From JTS-RE9 sp964649195 (GTDB lineage: Bacteria; Planctomycetota; Phycisphaerae; Phycisphaerales; Phycisphaeraceae), in assembly GCA_964649195.1 (NCBI GenBank), contig CAZYPK010000041.1, positions 1 through 33,217 on the forward strand: 33,217 nt of DNA. Direction: 5' to 3'. Within the stretch, counting starts at the first letter, position 1. Every line of letters starts with the position of its first letter. Below are positions 16,201 through 22,976 of the stretch, in pieces. A program made the translations under genes and the position numbers. The notes beneath the pieces were generated by a model. That model made no database searches and was not told the origin of the DNA. It saw only the letters and a program-made list of their open reading frames with translations.

Positions 16201-16498
16201 TCAGCCCTTCACGAAACTTGACCGTGATCCCGCCGCCGCCCTCGGCGATGGTGACGTACATGTCATCAATCTCATCGAGCTGCGCCAGCTTGTCCTCGAC
16301 CTTGAGCACCAGCCCTTCCTCAACCTCCTCCGGCAGCGCGCCGGGGTAGGGCAGGGTGATGAAGGCCTGGTCGGGATTGATTTCGGGGAAAAACTCGCGG
16401 CGCAGCGTGACGCCGAAGATGACGCCCGCCACCATGATCGCCATCCAAAGCAGATTGACCGGCACGGGCTTGCGCACGCCGAAACTGGAAAGGCTCAT
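13220..16498 (-). CDS. RND efflux pump inner-membrane permease (HAE1/AcrB-like)
   Basis: A 1092-residue resistance-nodulation-division permease, expected to export hydrophobic or cationic compounds by proton antiport as a trimer. TM1 is at about residues 14-32. A membrane cluster follows the first periplasmic domain, containing LGMLVDDAIVIAENIE with the paired proton-relay Asp near residue 437. A second membrane cluster ends with GVVVNNSLVLIEFFNHE and the C-terminal FVLPSVVMI. The N-terminal PGALPEEVEEGLVLKVEDKL is the usual porter-domain start. The gene lies 31 bases downstream of the adaptor gene and forms an operon with it. No outer-membrane factor (TolC-like) gene is seen nearby. The C-terminal codon and stop fall within a repeat, so the original end may have been replaced. 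Confidence 0.93.
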   Translation of the reverse strand: MSLSSFGVRKPVPVNLLWMAIMVAGVIFGVTLRREFFPEINPDQAFITLPYPGALPEEVEEGLVLKVEDKLAQLDEIDDMYVTIAEGGGGITVKFREGLNVTKALDEVERAIDSLIDLPAEAEKIQVRLFEPMLPVIRVNLFGDADEDAMKRAIRGVRDDLRDLPGMGEVLVSGTRNYEIRIDVKNEAMLRHGLSLPVISDAVRGWMTEVPGGTVRTSTGNIKVRTMGVKERAAAIGSITLRADGGGGAVRVGDVATVHEAFIDESLVTRYNGKPTVSLTVFKVGKQDIVTMAEMVRAYVDGRNGIDFQPDKIERMQLRMQGQAKAQAGQGAPIRRLLAWELGRNSAKSLPVNTKIASSSDLARFVEGRLDLLVRNATSGGILVFAVLFLFMSWRGALWVTTGLFTAVMGTLVFMALFDITLNLLSMFGLIVVLGMLVDDAIVIAENIESRHFTGEPPLLAATRGAEQVMWPVVGTVTTTIVAFLPLMFIKGSIGELMGELPIVVMFALAMSLIESLLVLPSHMGHSLAKKERRASSVGRMAAAYGRFEKWRDRFHFERIAPLAGGIVAALTRWRYATVAAAAGLLLIAVAMLQPFPHGRVKYDFLSSNDSETIIVDVRMPIGAPMERTDAVVARIEAAAQAIRETKSIESLIGQRSNIDTGQSENFSPHVAQLFIELHPVEERDRESPVIVNELRDRLAGRLDEVERVSFSEITGGPGGPGITIRVRGEDVERIEAAALEIKSLLARQTGVVDVVDDNDMGQMELRVSLNPAGAALGFTSIDIARQMRGFLFGLDAHTYAADQEDIDVRVRLDESTRRSLTAIQNSWVISPAGKPVPLTEIADVEDGVTYSTIRRVNRQRSITVTASTVPGISPEMALAKIDLDQLRARHAGLSIELAGRQEQQADAFASMPTGFMAATLMIYVILAWLFSSYTQPFLVMTAIPFSLSGVIFGHWLLGYDLTFLSIIGFVALMGVVVNNSLVLIEFFNHEREAGASVFDSLIHAVKGRLRPMFLTTTTTVCGLLPIILEQSFQAKFLIPMAITIAFGLISSSIMVLFVLPSVVMILDDFAAVGSHLWNGRPRCEKAQEVSE

Positions 16499-16529
16499 GG
16501 GATCACATCACCTTGTCGCGTTGTCGCGC

Positions 16530-17954
16530 TTACGGAACGGCCGCCGGATTTTCGCCGCTGGAAGCCGTGGGTTTCGATTCGTTCGATTCGTTCGTCGCGG
16601 AGGGCGTTGCGTCAGCCGTCGCGGTGACCGGGGATATTCTGTCGCCATCGCGCAGCGACACCGAGGCGTTGAGCACCACCAGATCGCCCGCCTTGAGCGG
16701 ATGGCCTTCATCCAGCAGCACCGCCCACTGATCATCGGGCACCCCCGAGCCAGGCACCACGCCTTCGTTGAGGTAGTCGATCACCACCGGCTTGCTGGCG
16801 ATGATCCCATCGGTGACGACGAGCACGCGGCCGGCGCGCATCGACCGGCGAGGCACGACCCAGCGCGGCGCGTTGGATGCGCTCCAGGTGGTTGCCGCAA
16901 GAAACTGACCGGGGATCAGCAAATGGCCCGCGCCCGCCGTGCCGAACCGGGTGGCCAGTTCCTTCTGATCGACCTCGGCGAAGACGGTCATCGTGCGGGT
17001 CGTCGCGTCATCGGCAGGCGAAATGCGGACGATGGTCGCGTCCCAGCAGTGCTTCGTGTCGTTGGTGGGGCGAAGCTCCACCCTGCCGCCGAGGATCACA
17101 TCGGGTCTTGCCGCCACCGGCAACTGCACGCCCACCTCGATGCGCGACAGGCTCACCACCCGCGCCACCCGCTGGCCCGGCTGAAGACTTTCGCCCAGCT
17201 TCACATCCACCGATTCAAGGACGCCCTCCAGCGGACTGAGAATCTCGCAGCGGTCCACATTCTGCCGGGCGGCAAGCCTCGCGGAAACCTGGCCTTCGCG
17301 CAGCGCCTTCAAAGCCTCCTTGCGGGGGATGATCTTCTCCATCAACTCTTCCGTGTTCAGCGCAGCCCGCTCGGCGGCGATCACCCCCCGCGCGGCGGCG
17401 TCAAACTCAAACTGCTTGGCGGCATCAATCCTGAAAAGCCTTTCAATCCGCATGGCCTCCGCCTGGGCCAGCGCGAGATCCTTCTTTTCCAACTCCAACC
17501 GCTGGGCGTATCGCTTCTCCTCGACCTCGATCTGCCTGAGCAGCGCATCGAGCTCGGTCATGCGATGGTCCGCCTGATCGACCTGCCTCTGAAAATCGCT
17601 GGCATCGAGCCGGGCGATGACTTCGTTGAGCTTGACAGGCCGGCCCGCCTGGATGGTCGGAGAGATGGCAACGACCGTGGCGGCGACGCGGGAAGGGACA
17701 TCGGCACGATCGATCGCGCCGGCAACGCCGTAGCCGCGCCATTGGCGTTGAAGCTCGACCTGTCTCGCCTCGAACACGCGAACGGATTGCGGCGTGACCG
17801 TGACCTGCACCTGGCCCGCCTGGGGCGCCGTGGCGTTGAGCGCCATCACCACCATCAGGCAGACCGCCAGCACAACGACCGCGGTGACGCCGCGGACGAA
17901 ATACGAAAGGATGTGATTGCGTTTTTCAGCGGGCACAGGCCAGACCCATTCCAA
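16530..17954 (-). CDS. RND efflux periplasmic adaptor (membrane fusion protein, HlyD-like)
   Basis: A 474-residue adaptor that would link the RND permease to an outer-membrane channel. One N-terminal membrane anchor is at about 16-40 (SYFVRGVTAVVVLAVCLMVVMAL). A barrel-sandwich half (ISPTIQAGRPVKLNEVIARLD), a coiled-coil hairpin of about 110-230 rich in Glu, Ala and Arg, then the second half (EILSPLEGVLESVDVKLGESLQPGQRVARV) and a beta-barrel domain follow. The C-terminal tail is Ser/Thr/Glu-rich and includes a short ESNES repeat. The start is uncertain. The open frame begins at a TTG (17954) and no ATG is usable; a GTG at 17936 is an alternative. Both keep the anchor. The operon order is adaptor then permease. 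Confidence 0.88.
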   Translation of the reverse strand: MEWVWPVPAEKRNHILSYFVRGVTAVVVLAVCLMVVMALNATAPQAGQVQVTVTPQSVRVFEARQVELQRQWRGYGVAGAIDRADVPSRVAATVVAISPTIQAGRPVKLNEVIARLDASDFQRQVDQADHRMTELDALLRQIEVEEKRYAQRLELEKKDLALAQAEAMRIERLFRIDAAKQFEFDAAARGVIAAERAALNTEELMEKIIPRKEALKALREGQVSARLAARQNVDRCEILSPLEGVLESVDVKLGESLQPGQRVARVVSLSRIEVGVQLPVAARPDVILGGRVELRPTNDTKHCWDATIVRISPADDATTRTMTVFAEVDQKELATRFGTAGAGHLLIPGQFLAATTWSASNAPRWVVPRRSMRAGRVLVVTDGIIASKPVVIDYLNEGVVPGSGVPDDQWAVLLDEGHPLKAGDLVVLNASVSLRDGDRISPVTATADATPSATNESNESKPTASSGENPAAVP

Positions 17955-17984
17955 GGCGAGCCGGTCATTTTAGCCGACTTTTCA

Positions 17985-18198
17985 GAGCCGGGTTTTGCAA
18001 ACCCGCCGCTCCGCCTTTTCAGAGCCGGACTCTGTTGAGTCCGGTCGGCGATGCGACGCGCAAGCGAGCATCGCCGAACTCGCGCGGGGGATGAACAGGG
18101 TCATTGGTGCGTCTGTCGCGCGAGTTCAGCCACGCCCGGCCCGCAGACGGGCTTCGCGTGTCTGACCGGACTCACAGAGTCCGGCTCTGATAAGGCAG
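17985..18198. repeat. REPtron left flank (direct repeat DR-L)
   Basis: A block of small hairpins. CGGGTTTTGCAAACCCG at 17989-18005 is a 7-bp stem. CCGGACTCTGTTGAGTCCGG at 18025-18044 is an 8-bp stem. CCGGACTCACAGAGTCCGG near 18167-18185 is a matching stem in the same family. The 156 bases from 18043 to 18198 recur at 18788-18943 with two differences and no gaps. Confidence 0.9.
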
Positions 18199-18212
18199 GG
18201 GCGGATAAGACT

Positions 18213-18701
18213 TCATCGTTGCGGCGTCGTTCGCTGCTCATCGATGTAGAGATAGACGTTCTCGAAATAGTCATCCGTCCATATCCATTTCACGCTGCCG
18301 CACTCGGCCCACCAGGTCGAGCCTTGGGGCCGCGGCCACTTGCCGTTCAGTTCCTGCCCGAGCCAGGTCTTGAGCCATCGTCGAATCGCCTTGCCGTCGG
18401 CCGATCCCTTCAGTTGCACGTGAACATGGTCCGGCCGGGCGGCGCAGTTGACGAAAACCCAACCGCCTTTTTCGCAGACGGCAGGCACGGCGCCTTCGAT
18501 GAACCGGCGCTGCTCCTCCGTCAGAATCACCGGCGGGAACTTCAGGAGTGAACGCTCCAACTTCTCCCATTCCTCGGCGCGGCCGATGATCGGATCGCCC
18601 GGCTTGTTCATTCTGCGATCGACCGTGCCACGCTCGTCGCCGTGAAGCCGGGTGCCGTAGGTGCCGACGGTGATGTGATAGGCGAGTGGGAAATCGTTCA
18701 T
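18213..18701 (-). CDS. REP-associated tyrosine transposase (RAYT, Y1/IS200-like HUH)
   Basis: A 162-residue Y1-family transposase. The HUH motif is clear in RPDHVHVQLKG (His92 and His94). The candidate nucleophile is a tyrosine in FENVYLYIDEQR (Tyr152, with Tyr150 the alternative), matching the position of the catalytic Tyr in helix alpha-D of this family. The opening YHITVGTYGTRLHGD fits the first strand of the fold, and the Lys/Arg-rich middle (RRWLKTWLGQELNGKW) is typical of DNA-binding helices. The length is close to that of RAYTs, and no second IS200/IS605 gene (TnpB) is present. It is predicted to nick single-stranded REP hairpins and so spread or maintain them. The start at 18701 has no clear Shine-Dalgarno. 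Confidence 0.88.
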   Translation of the reverse strand: MNDFPLAYHITVGTYGTRLHGDERGTVDRRMNKPGDPIIGRAEEWEKLERSLLKFPPVILTEEQRRFIEGAVPAVCEKGGWVFVNCAARPDHVHVQLKGSADGKAIRRWLKTWLGQELNGKWPRPQGSTWWAECGSVKWIWTDDYFENVYLYIDEQRTTPQR

Positions 18702-18759
18702 GTCGTGAAAGTAATCATGCGAACACTGGATGGCAAGATATGCTCTGATGCTCTTATCC

Positions 18760-18943
18760 GAGCCGGGTTTTGCAAACCCGCCCCCGGGGTCGGCGATGCG
18801 ACGCGCAAGCGAGCATCGCCGAACTCGCGCGGGGGATGAACAGGGTCATTGGTGCGTCTGTCGCGCGAGTTCAGCCACGCTCGGCCCGCAGACGGGCTTC
18901 GCGTGTCTGACCGGACTTACAGAGTCCGGCTCTGATAAGGCAG
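18760..18943. repeat. REPtron right flank (direct repeat DR-R)
   Basis: A near copy of the left flank. The segment 18760-18782 matches 17985-18007, and 18788-18943 matches 18043-18198 at 154 of 156 positions. It lacks the 30 bases holding the CCGGACTC...GAGTCCGG hairpin of the left copy but keeps the last such hairpin. Confidence 0.9.
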
Positions 18944-18960
18944 TCGCGTGAGATGGCATG

Positions 18961-18989
18961 CACCTCCGTTTTTTCACCTCCGCTTTTTC
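18961..18989. repeat. 15-bp tandem repeat
   Basis: CACCTCCGTTTTTT followed by CACCTCCGCTTTTTC, two diverged copies just downstream of the right flank and upstream of the secretin-like gene. Confidence 0.55.
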
Positions 18990-18991
18990 TC

Positions 18992-19019
18992 TTGTTCATT
19001 TCCGATTCCCCGTTAAAAT
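18992..19019 (+). promoter_or_regulatory. Candidate promoter of the secretin-like gene
   Basis: TTGTTC (18992-18997), a 16-base spacer, and TAAAAT (19014-19019), which matches TATAAT at five of six positions. Transcription would start near 19026, about 55 bases before the ATG at 19081. Confidence 0.35.
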
Positions 19020-19080
19020 GGAGGCGTCACCGGATGGCTTTGCCGCTGGAAAAGCATGTCGATCAGGGAAGGAGCAACTC

Positions 19081-21285
19081 ATGTTCACGATCCACTCGTC
19101 ACCGGGGATGGAGTTGATTCGCCGTCGGTCCGCGAGTGCGCGGCCTGGCTCGCGGCGGCGTCGCATCCAGGCGACGGGGGAGCCGGGGGGCCCGATCTTT
19201 GCCGCGCTGGAGCCGCGGCTGCTCATGTCCGCGTCGGGTGATTTTGCGATCCGCGAAGCCGGCAACAATCTCACCCTGCGCGGCGACAAGTTCGACAATC
19301 ATCTGGAGATCACCCAGATCGCCGACCATCAGTATCAGTTCACCGGACTCAACGGCACCACCATCGGCGGCCTCGACTCCATCATCCGCACGTTCACCGG
19401 CAAGCTCACCATCCTCTCCGGCGCGGGCCACGACTCGGTCCGCATCATCGAGTCGCAGTTCAACAAACTCGCCATCGACATGGGCGCCGACCACGACGAG
19501 CTGACCCTGGATGGCATCCGGGCGTCGCAGATCACCCTGAAAGGCGGCAAGGGGAACGACGCGGCCCGCATCACCGGGTCACAGTTCAACAAGCTGACCA
19601 TCGACATGGGCGCCGGCGACGACGAACTGACCCTGGGCGCCATCCGGGCGTCGCAGATCAACCTCACCGGCGGCAAAGGGTGCGACACGCTGTTTGACCT
19701 GGGCGCCAACGACATGGCCCGCCGGGTGCGCGGCTTCGAGTTCGACCGGTTCCCCATCCGCATCGACGACAGCTTCGCGGCGGTCAGCCAGATGGATACT
19801 TTCAACTTTCTTCTGCGGCAGGGGCGAGCCTTCACCATCAACGAGACGCAGACCCAACGGTTCATCACCGACTATCGCATCGACAGCGACCTGCGCGGCA
19901 GGGTCCGCGTCACGCCGATCCACACCGATTTCATCACCGGCCTGCAAGGCAGCCTGCTCGCGGAGGTCACGCCCGACCGCCGGCAGGTGACCATCGACGC
20001 CCGCCTGGTGCAGACCGTGATCGAGTCGGTGAACCAACTGGGCGTCAGCACGCCGGCGGGCATGCGTTACATCGACCAGCCGGTGCTCTCGACGCTGAGC
20101 CTGGACACGATCCTGACGCTGCCCGACGGCGAGACGTTCGCCCCGGGGCGGGCCGAGCGCGCCGAAGGGCCGATCCTTGGCGAGGCCTCGATCTTCCTGC
20201 AACCGGACATCATCGATATCGCCCCGGAGATCGCCCGCAAGGATTTGAAAATCGACCTGACGCTGGGCACGCTTCATCGCAGCGCCAATTCGCAGTCGCT
20301 CAAGAGCGCCCTTGCCGAGCAGGAGTTCGACAACTTCTCCGCGCGGATGCAGTTCCTGGCCGGCGATCGCGTGGCCTCGAAGCTGTCGTACACCACGCAG
20401 CGGCTGCTGGGCACGGGCTACCAGTCCGCGCGGGACGCCCTGGGGAACCAGACGGTGAACACCTTCTCATCCCCGTTCAGGACCGGGCTTGATCTCGATT
20501 TCACCTCGCGCATCAACCTGCACGGCGGCACCCTCGATCTGATCATCGATTCCACCAACGCGATGCTCACCGATGTCGGCCGCCTGCCGGTGCAGACGGC
20601 GGCGGGGAAGAAAGGCCGGCAGTTCATCCAACTGCCGATCATCGATTCGCTGCGGGTGCAGAGCAGGATCGTCGTCCCCGACGGGCGGACGGTGATCCTC
20701 GGCGATGTGGTCATGCCCGGCTCGTTGAACCCGCGCGACAACATGCAGATCGCCGTCACGCCGCGCATCGTGCAACTGGGCGGCTCGGCGCTGACGGAAC
20801 TGGGCGTCGAATTCCGATCGCAGCCGCCCGATACCGACGAGGCTCGCCGCATCAGCGCATCGCTCGCCGCCGGCACGCAGACCTTCCTCACCGGCCGGAC
20901 CGAGCAGCTTCTGCTGACCGATATCTTCTCCACCTTCGGACCGGGCGGAAGCGGCTCGATGAAAACCATCACCAGCCCGCTGATCACCGGCTGGAACTAC
21001 AACGTCCAGACCGCCGGCAGCATCGGCTCGCGCATCGCCGGGCAGATCGACTTCACCCAGATCACCCCGGAACCGATCCGGCTGATCCCATACGGCTCGC
21101 GCTTCGGCGTGCAGAAGATTCAACAGGCAACCATCACCGCCGATTCGCTGAACAACAAAATCCCCCTCATCGGCGACATCCCCCTCCTGGGCGGCCTGTT
21201 CCGCAACAACGACACGAAAACCAGAACCTCGCTGATCATCATGATCACCCCGCCGCTGGTGAACGTGGACACCCGTTTGGATTAG
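19081..21285 (+). CDS. Secretin-like protein (type II/III secretion family) with LEPR-XLL motif
   Basis: A 734-residue protein. The LEPR-XLL motif LEPRLLMS is at 43-50 after a basic N-terminus, so export is expected. Residues about 60-210 are a beta-strand domain with RTX-like GGKGND and GAGDDE turns. They include a 42-residue internal duplication starting at SQFNKL (coded at 19453-19578 and 19579-19704). From about residue 260 the protein turns secretin-like: a GLQGSLLAEVTPDRRQVTIDA block near 290-310, IVVPDGRTVILG near 535, VTPRIVQLGG, and the C-terminal signature NNKIPLIGDIPLLGGLFRN near 690-709 followed by TRTSLIIMITPPLV. No N0/N1 domains or S-domain are recognised. It lacks visible GspC/E/F partners. 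AAGGAG at 19069-19074 with a 6-base spacer fixes the start. Confidence 0.82.
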   Translation: MFTIHSSPGMELIRRRSASARPGSRRRRIQATGEPGGPIFAALEPRLLMSASGDFAIREAGNNLTLRGDKFDNHLEITQIADHQYQFTGLNGTTIGGLDSIIRTFTGKLTILSGAGHDSVRIIESQFNKLAIDMGADHDELTLDGIRASQITLKGGKGNDAARITGSQFNKLTIDMGAGDDELTLGAIRASQINLTGGKGCDTLFDLGANDMARRVRGFEFDRFPIRIDDSFAAVSQMDTFNFLLRQGRAFTINETQTQRFITDYRIDSDLRGRVRVTPIHTDFITGLQGSLLAEVTPDRRQVTIDARLVQTVIESVNQLGVSTPAGMRYIDQPVLSTLSLDTILTLPDGETFAPGRAERAEGPILGEASIFLQPDIIDIAPEIARKDLKIDLTLGTLHRSANSQSLKSALAEQEFDNFSARMQFLAGDRVASKLSYTTQRLLGTGYQSARDALGNQTVNTFSSPFRTGLDLDFTSRINLHGGTLDLIIDSTNAMLTDVGRLPVQTAAGKKGRQFIQLPIIDSLRVQSRIVVPDGRTVILGDVVMPGSLNPRDNMQIAVTPRIVQLGGSALTELGVEFRSQPPDTDEARRISASLAAGTQTFLTGRTEQLLLTDIFSTFGPGGSGSMKTITSPLITGWNYNVQTAGSIGSRIAGQIDFTQITPEPIRLIPYGSRFGVQKIQQATITADSLNNKIPLIGDIPLLGGLFRNNDTKTRTSLIIMITPPLVNVDTRLD
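19453..19704 (+). repeat. 126-bp internal duplication in the secretin-like gene
   Basis: Two in-frame copies, 19453-19578 and 19579-19704, each encoding SQFNKL(A/T)IDMGA..DELTL..IRASQI.L.GGKG. They are diverged at several codons, so the duplication is not recent. Confidence 0.85.
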
Positions 21286-21309
21286 GGGACGGAAAACCTG
21301 AGTTTTGCT

Positions 21310-21356
21310 TAAGCCCCGCCCGGAATAAGTTCTCAGGCTCCCGGAAGGGCGCGGGC
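21310..21356. repeat. Interrupted family D palindrome
   Basis: The sequence AAGCCCCGCCCGGA ... AGGGCGCGGGC matches the unit at 30828-30852, but 21 extra bases separate its halves. The extra DNA is flanked by the direct repeat CCCGGA. It lies just after the secretin-like stop. Confidence 0.7.
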
Positions 21357-21402
21357 CAAAGCGTGTCCAATCAACAGCGGATTCAAAGTCTGCGAGGGGA
21401 AT

Positions 21403-21741
21403 TCAAATCGGCAATCGATTTTTGATTCGTGAACTGATTTGTTTCTTGCGAATGGTCATATCGTCACCATTACTGGCCTCCATGTTATTCACGGATCGGC
21501 ACGCCGCCAAATTCGTTTGATCCGTATCATAGTCATATTGATTTTCAACTTCACACGGATCGTTCGCCAAGCCACATTTGCAGGCGAGGTAATAAGTCAT
21601 ATAGAAGTGAATATCAAGTTCGTATAAGCCGAAAGGATCGACGCTTCCATACATCGCTGCATATCCGGCATAGGCATTCGGGCCATCCGGGTATCCGATC
21701 GGATCACGCTGTAGAAATCGGCCCATCTGCGGTGCATACAT
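21403..21741 (-). pseudogene. Orphan Rhs/YD-repeat tip fragment
   Basis: From the ATG at 21741 the frame reads MYAPQMGRFLQRDPIGYPDG followed by PNAYAGYAAMYGSVDPFGLY, the hallmark of the Rhs-repeat-associated core that precedes the variable tip. The core is followed by about 73 residues (ELDIHFYMTYYLACKCG...KNRLPI) with no motif I recognise; in intact Rhs proteins this is the toxin or effector. The region coding this tip is AT-richer than its neighbours, as is usual for Rhs tips. No YD-repeat shell precedes it: 12 bases upstream lies the stop codon of the transglutaminase-like gene. So this is most likely a displaced Rhs tip, possibly silent. No immunity gene is evident; 117 bases follow before the secretin-like stop. 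Confidence 0.8.
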
Positions 21742-21752
21742 GGCGAGACCTT

Positions 21753-22913
21753 TCAGAAAGGATTTTTCTTCGGCGGCACCCCCGGAGTCCCGGAAACTCC
21801 CGGTTGGTTCGAGAATGGGTGATGCACCAGCGGATGTTGCGGAAACGAGGGCGGCATCCATGGATGCCGCCCCGGCAACTGCTGCGGAAACATCGGATGC
21901 GGAATGGCTGGCACCGGTGGAAACGGGCTGACGGCCATCGGATGCGGCCGGTTCTCCGGTTCCGGCGGTTCCATGACCTCCACGGTCACGTGCTTTTTCC
22001 GCAGCATCAAACGGAGAAATCCGCGATAGTTCGGATTGTTCGGATCAAGCCGGACGGCTTGTTCGTAGGCGTGAATGGTTTCGTCGAGCCTTGGATGCTC
22101 TTCGAGACAGTGCCCGCGTGCCGCCATGAACGCGGCCAGTTCCTGCGCGGGGGTGTGCGGCTTGAGATAGTGGCCAGCCTTGATCTCCTCGTCGCTGATC
22201 GGATAGGGCCAGCGGCGGTAGTGGTCGTCGGGGTGGAAGGCGCAGCCGCCGTTGCAGGAGCCGTCGAAGTTGACGGTTTCGCGCTTGTCCCTCCATCGGC
22301 AAAAGAAATGTCCCTTGGCGGAAATGAGGCGGAGCGGATAGCCCAGACGACGGGCGATGGCGACATACAAGACCGGCATGGAGGTGCAGGTGCCGCCGTT
22401 GGGGTCGGCGATCATGTCGTGGATGAAGATGTCTTTGGCGTTGGAGAAGTCGGGATCGTGAATACGGGCCGGGTTGTAGCGGACGCCGAAGTCTTCCTGC
22501 AATGTCTGGCAGAGCATTTCGAGACGAAGGCGGGCCTCGCTGCCGGCATATTGTTTGATGTAATGAGGATGATGGATGCGATAAAGATGGCGGTTCGTCT
22601 CGAACTCGACGCGCTTGGCCCAGAGGTCGAGCGTGCGGGTGATGTGGATGATGTATGTATTGTCAACATGCTCGGCGCCGGGCAGGTCCGTGGCGCAAAG
22701 CAGATTGATCCGGGCGACATCGATCCATTTCAATTGGTCATTGGTCAATGTCAACAAATCATCGGTCAATGTCAACAAATCATCCAGCCGCTCGGGATGG
22801 CCGCAGCGAAAGCGCATCTTCACCTTGTTGAACTTCGATTTGCCCAAAGGAGACCTCTGATAAATCGTTGGTTCACTGATTCCGTCCGGCCTTTCATTCA
22901 ATGTCAAGAGCAT
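21753..22913 (-). CDS. Transglutaminase-like (SirB1-type) protein with a Pro/His-rich tail
   Basis: About 386 residues counted from the ATG at 22913. The segment DPNGGTCTSMPVLYVAIARRLGYPLRLISAKGHFFCRW carries the transglutaminase-like Cys176 and His202, with Asp217 in VNFDGS completing a Cys-His-Asp triad. N-terminal LLCATDLPGAE and LDLWAKRVEFET match the core-2 (SirB1-like) subgroup. A TPR-like segment (DETIHAYEQAVRLDPNNPNYRGFLRLML) follows, then a proline/histidine-rich tail of about 75 residues ending PKKNPF. The substrate is unknown, and in such proteins the activity may be protease-like. The start is uncertain: a GTG at 22958 extends it, and the ATG at 22817 (MRFRCGHPERL) begins at the usual family position. 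The N-terminus contains a 21-bp tandem duplication. Confidence 0.8.
   Translation of the reverse strand: MLLTLNERPDGISEPTIYQRSPLGKSKFNKVKMRFRCGHPERLDDLLTLTDDLLTLTNDQLKWIDVARINLLCATDLPGAEHVDNTYIIHITRTLDLWAKRVEFETNRHLYRIHHPHYIKQYAGSEARLRLEMLCQTLQEDFGVRYNPARIHDPDFSNAKDIFIHDMIADPNGGTCTSMPVLYVAIARRLGYPLRLISAKGHFFCRWRDKRETVNFDGSCNGGCAFHPDDHYRRWPYPISDEEIKAGHYLKPHTPAQELAAFMAARGHCLEEHPRLDETIHAYEQAVRLDPNNPNYRGFLRLMLRKKHVTVEVMEPPEPENRPHPMAVSPFPPVPAIPHPMFPQQLPGRHPWMPPSFPQHPLVHHPFSNQPGVSGTPGVPPKKNPF
22743..22784. repeat. 21-bp perfect tandem duplication
   Basis: Two identical 21-base copies (starting GGTCAATGTCAACAAATC), in frame, adding one copy of the seven residues DDLLTLT near the N-terminus of the transglutaminase-like protein. 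Confidence 0.9.
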
Positions 22914-22976
22914 TGGCTTGAGCGGCTTCCCGGCCGGGTTGCCGCCTGTCCGTGTCACACCACCCCGCGAACCGCG

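Larger units (their letters stand above)
17985..18943. mobile_element. RAYT/REP element: transposase gene between near-identical flanks
   Basis: A 959-base unit consisting of flank 17985-18198, a single minus-strand RAYT-type transposase gene (18213-18701), and flank 18760-18943. The flanks share 156 bases at 98.7% identity, so they were copied recently or are kept alike by conversion. The left copy has an additional 30 bases with an extra hairpin between its first hairpin and the shared block. The flanks carry the hairpin type that a REP-associated Y1 transposase is known to act on in other bacteria. Whether the element is still active is unknown. Confidence 0.8.

Noticed and set aside
14705..16627. 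A 640-codon plus-strand frame
   Set aside because: Opposite the RND permease; composition (His/Arg/Gln-rich) is typical of antisense frames in GC-rich DNA.
16356..18038. A 560-codon plus-strand frame
   Set aside because: Opposite the adaptor and permease start; no motif, and it overlaps the left REPtron flank.
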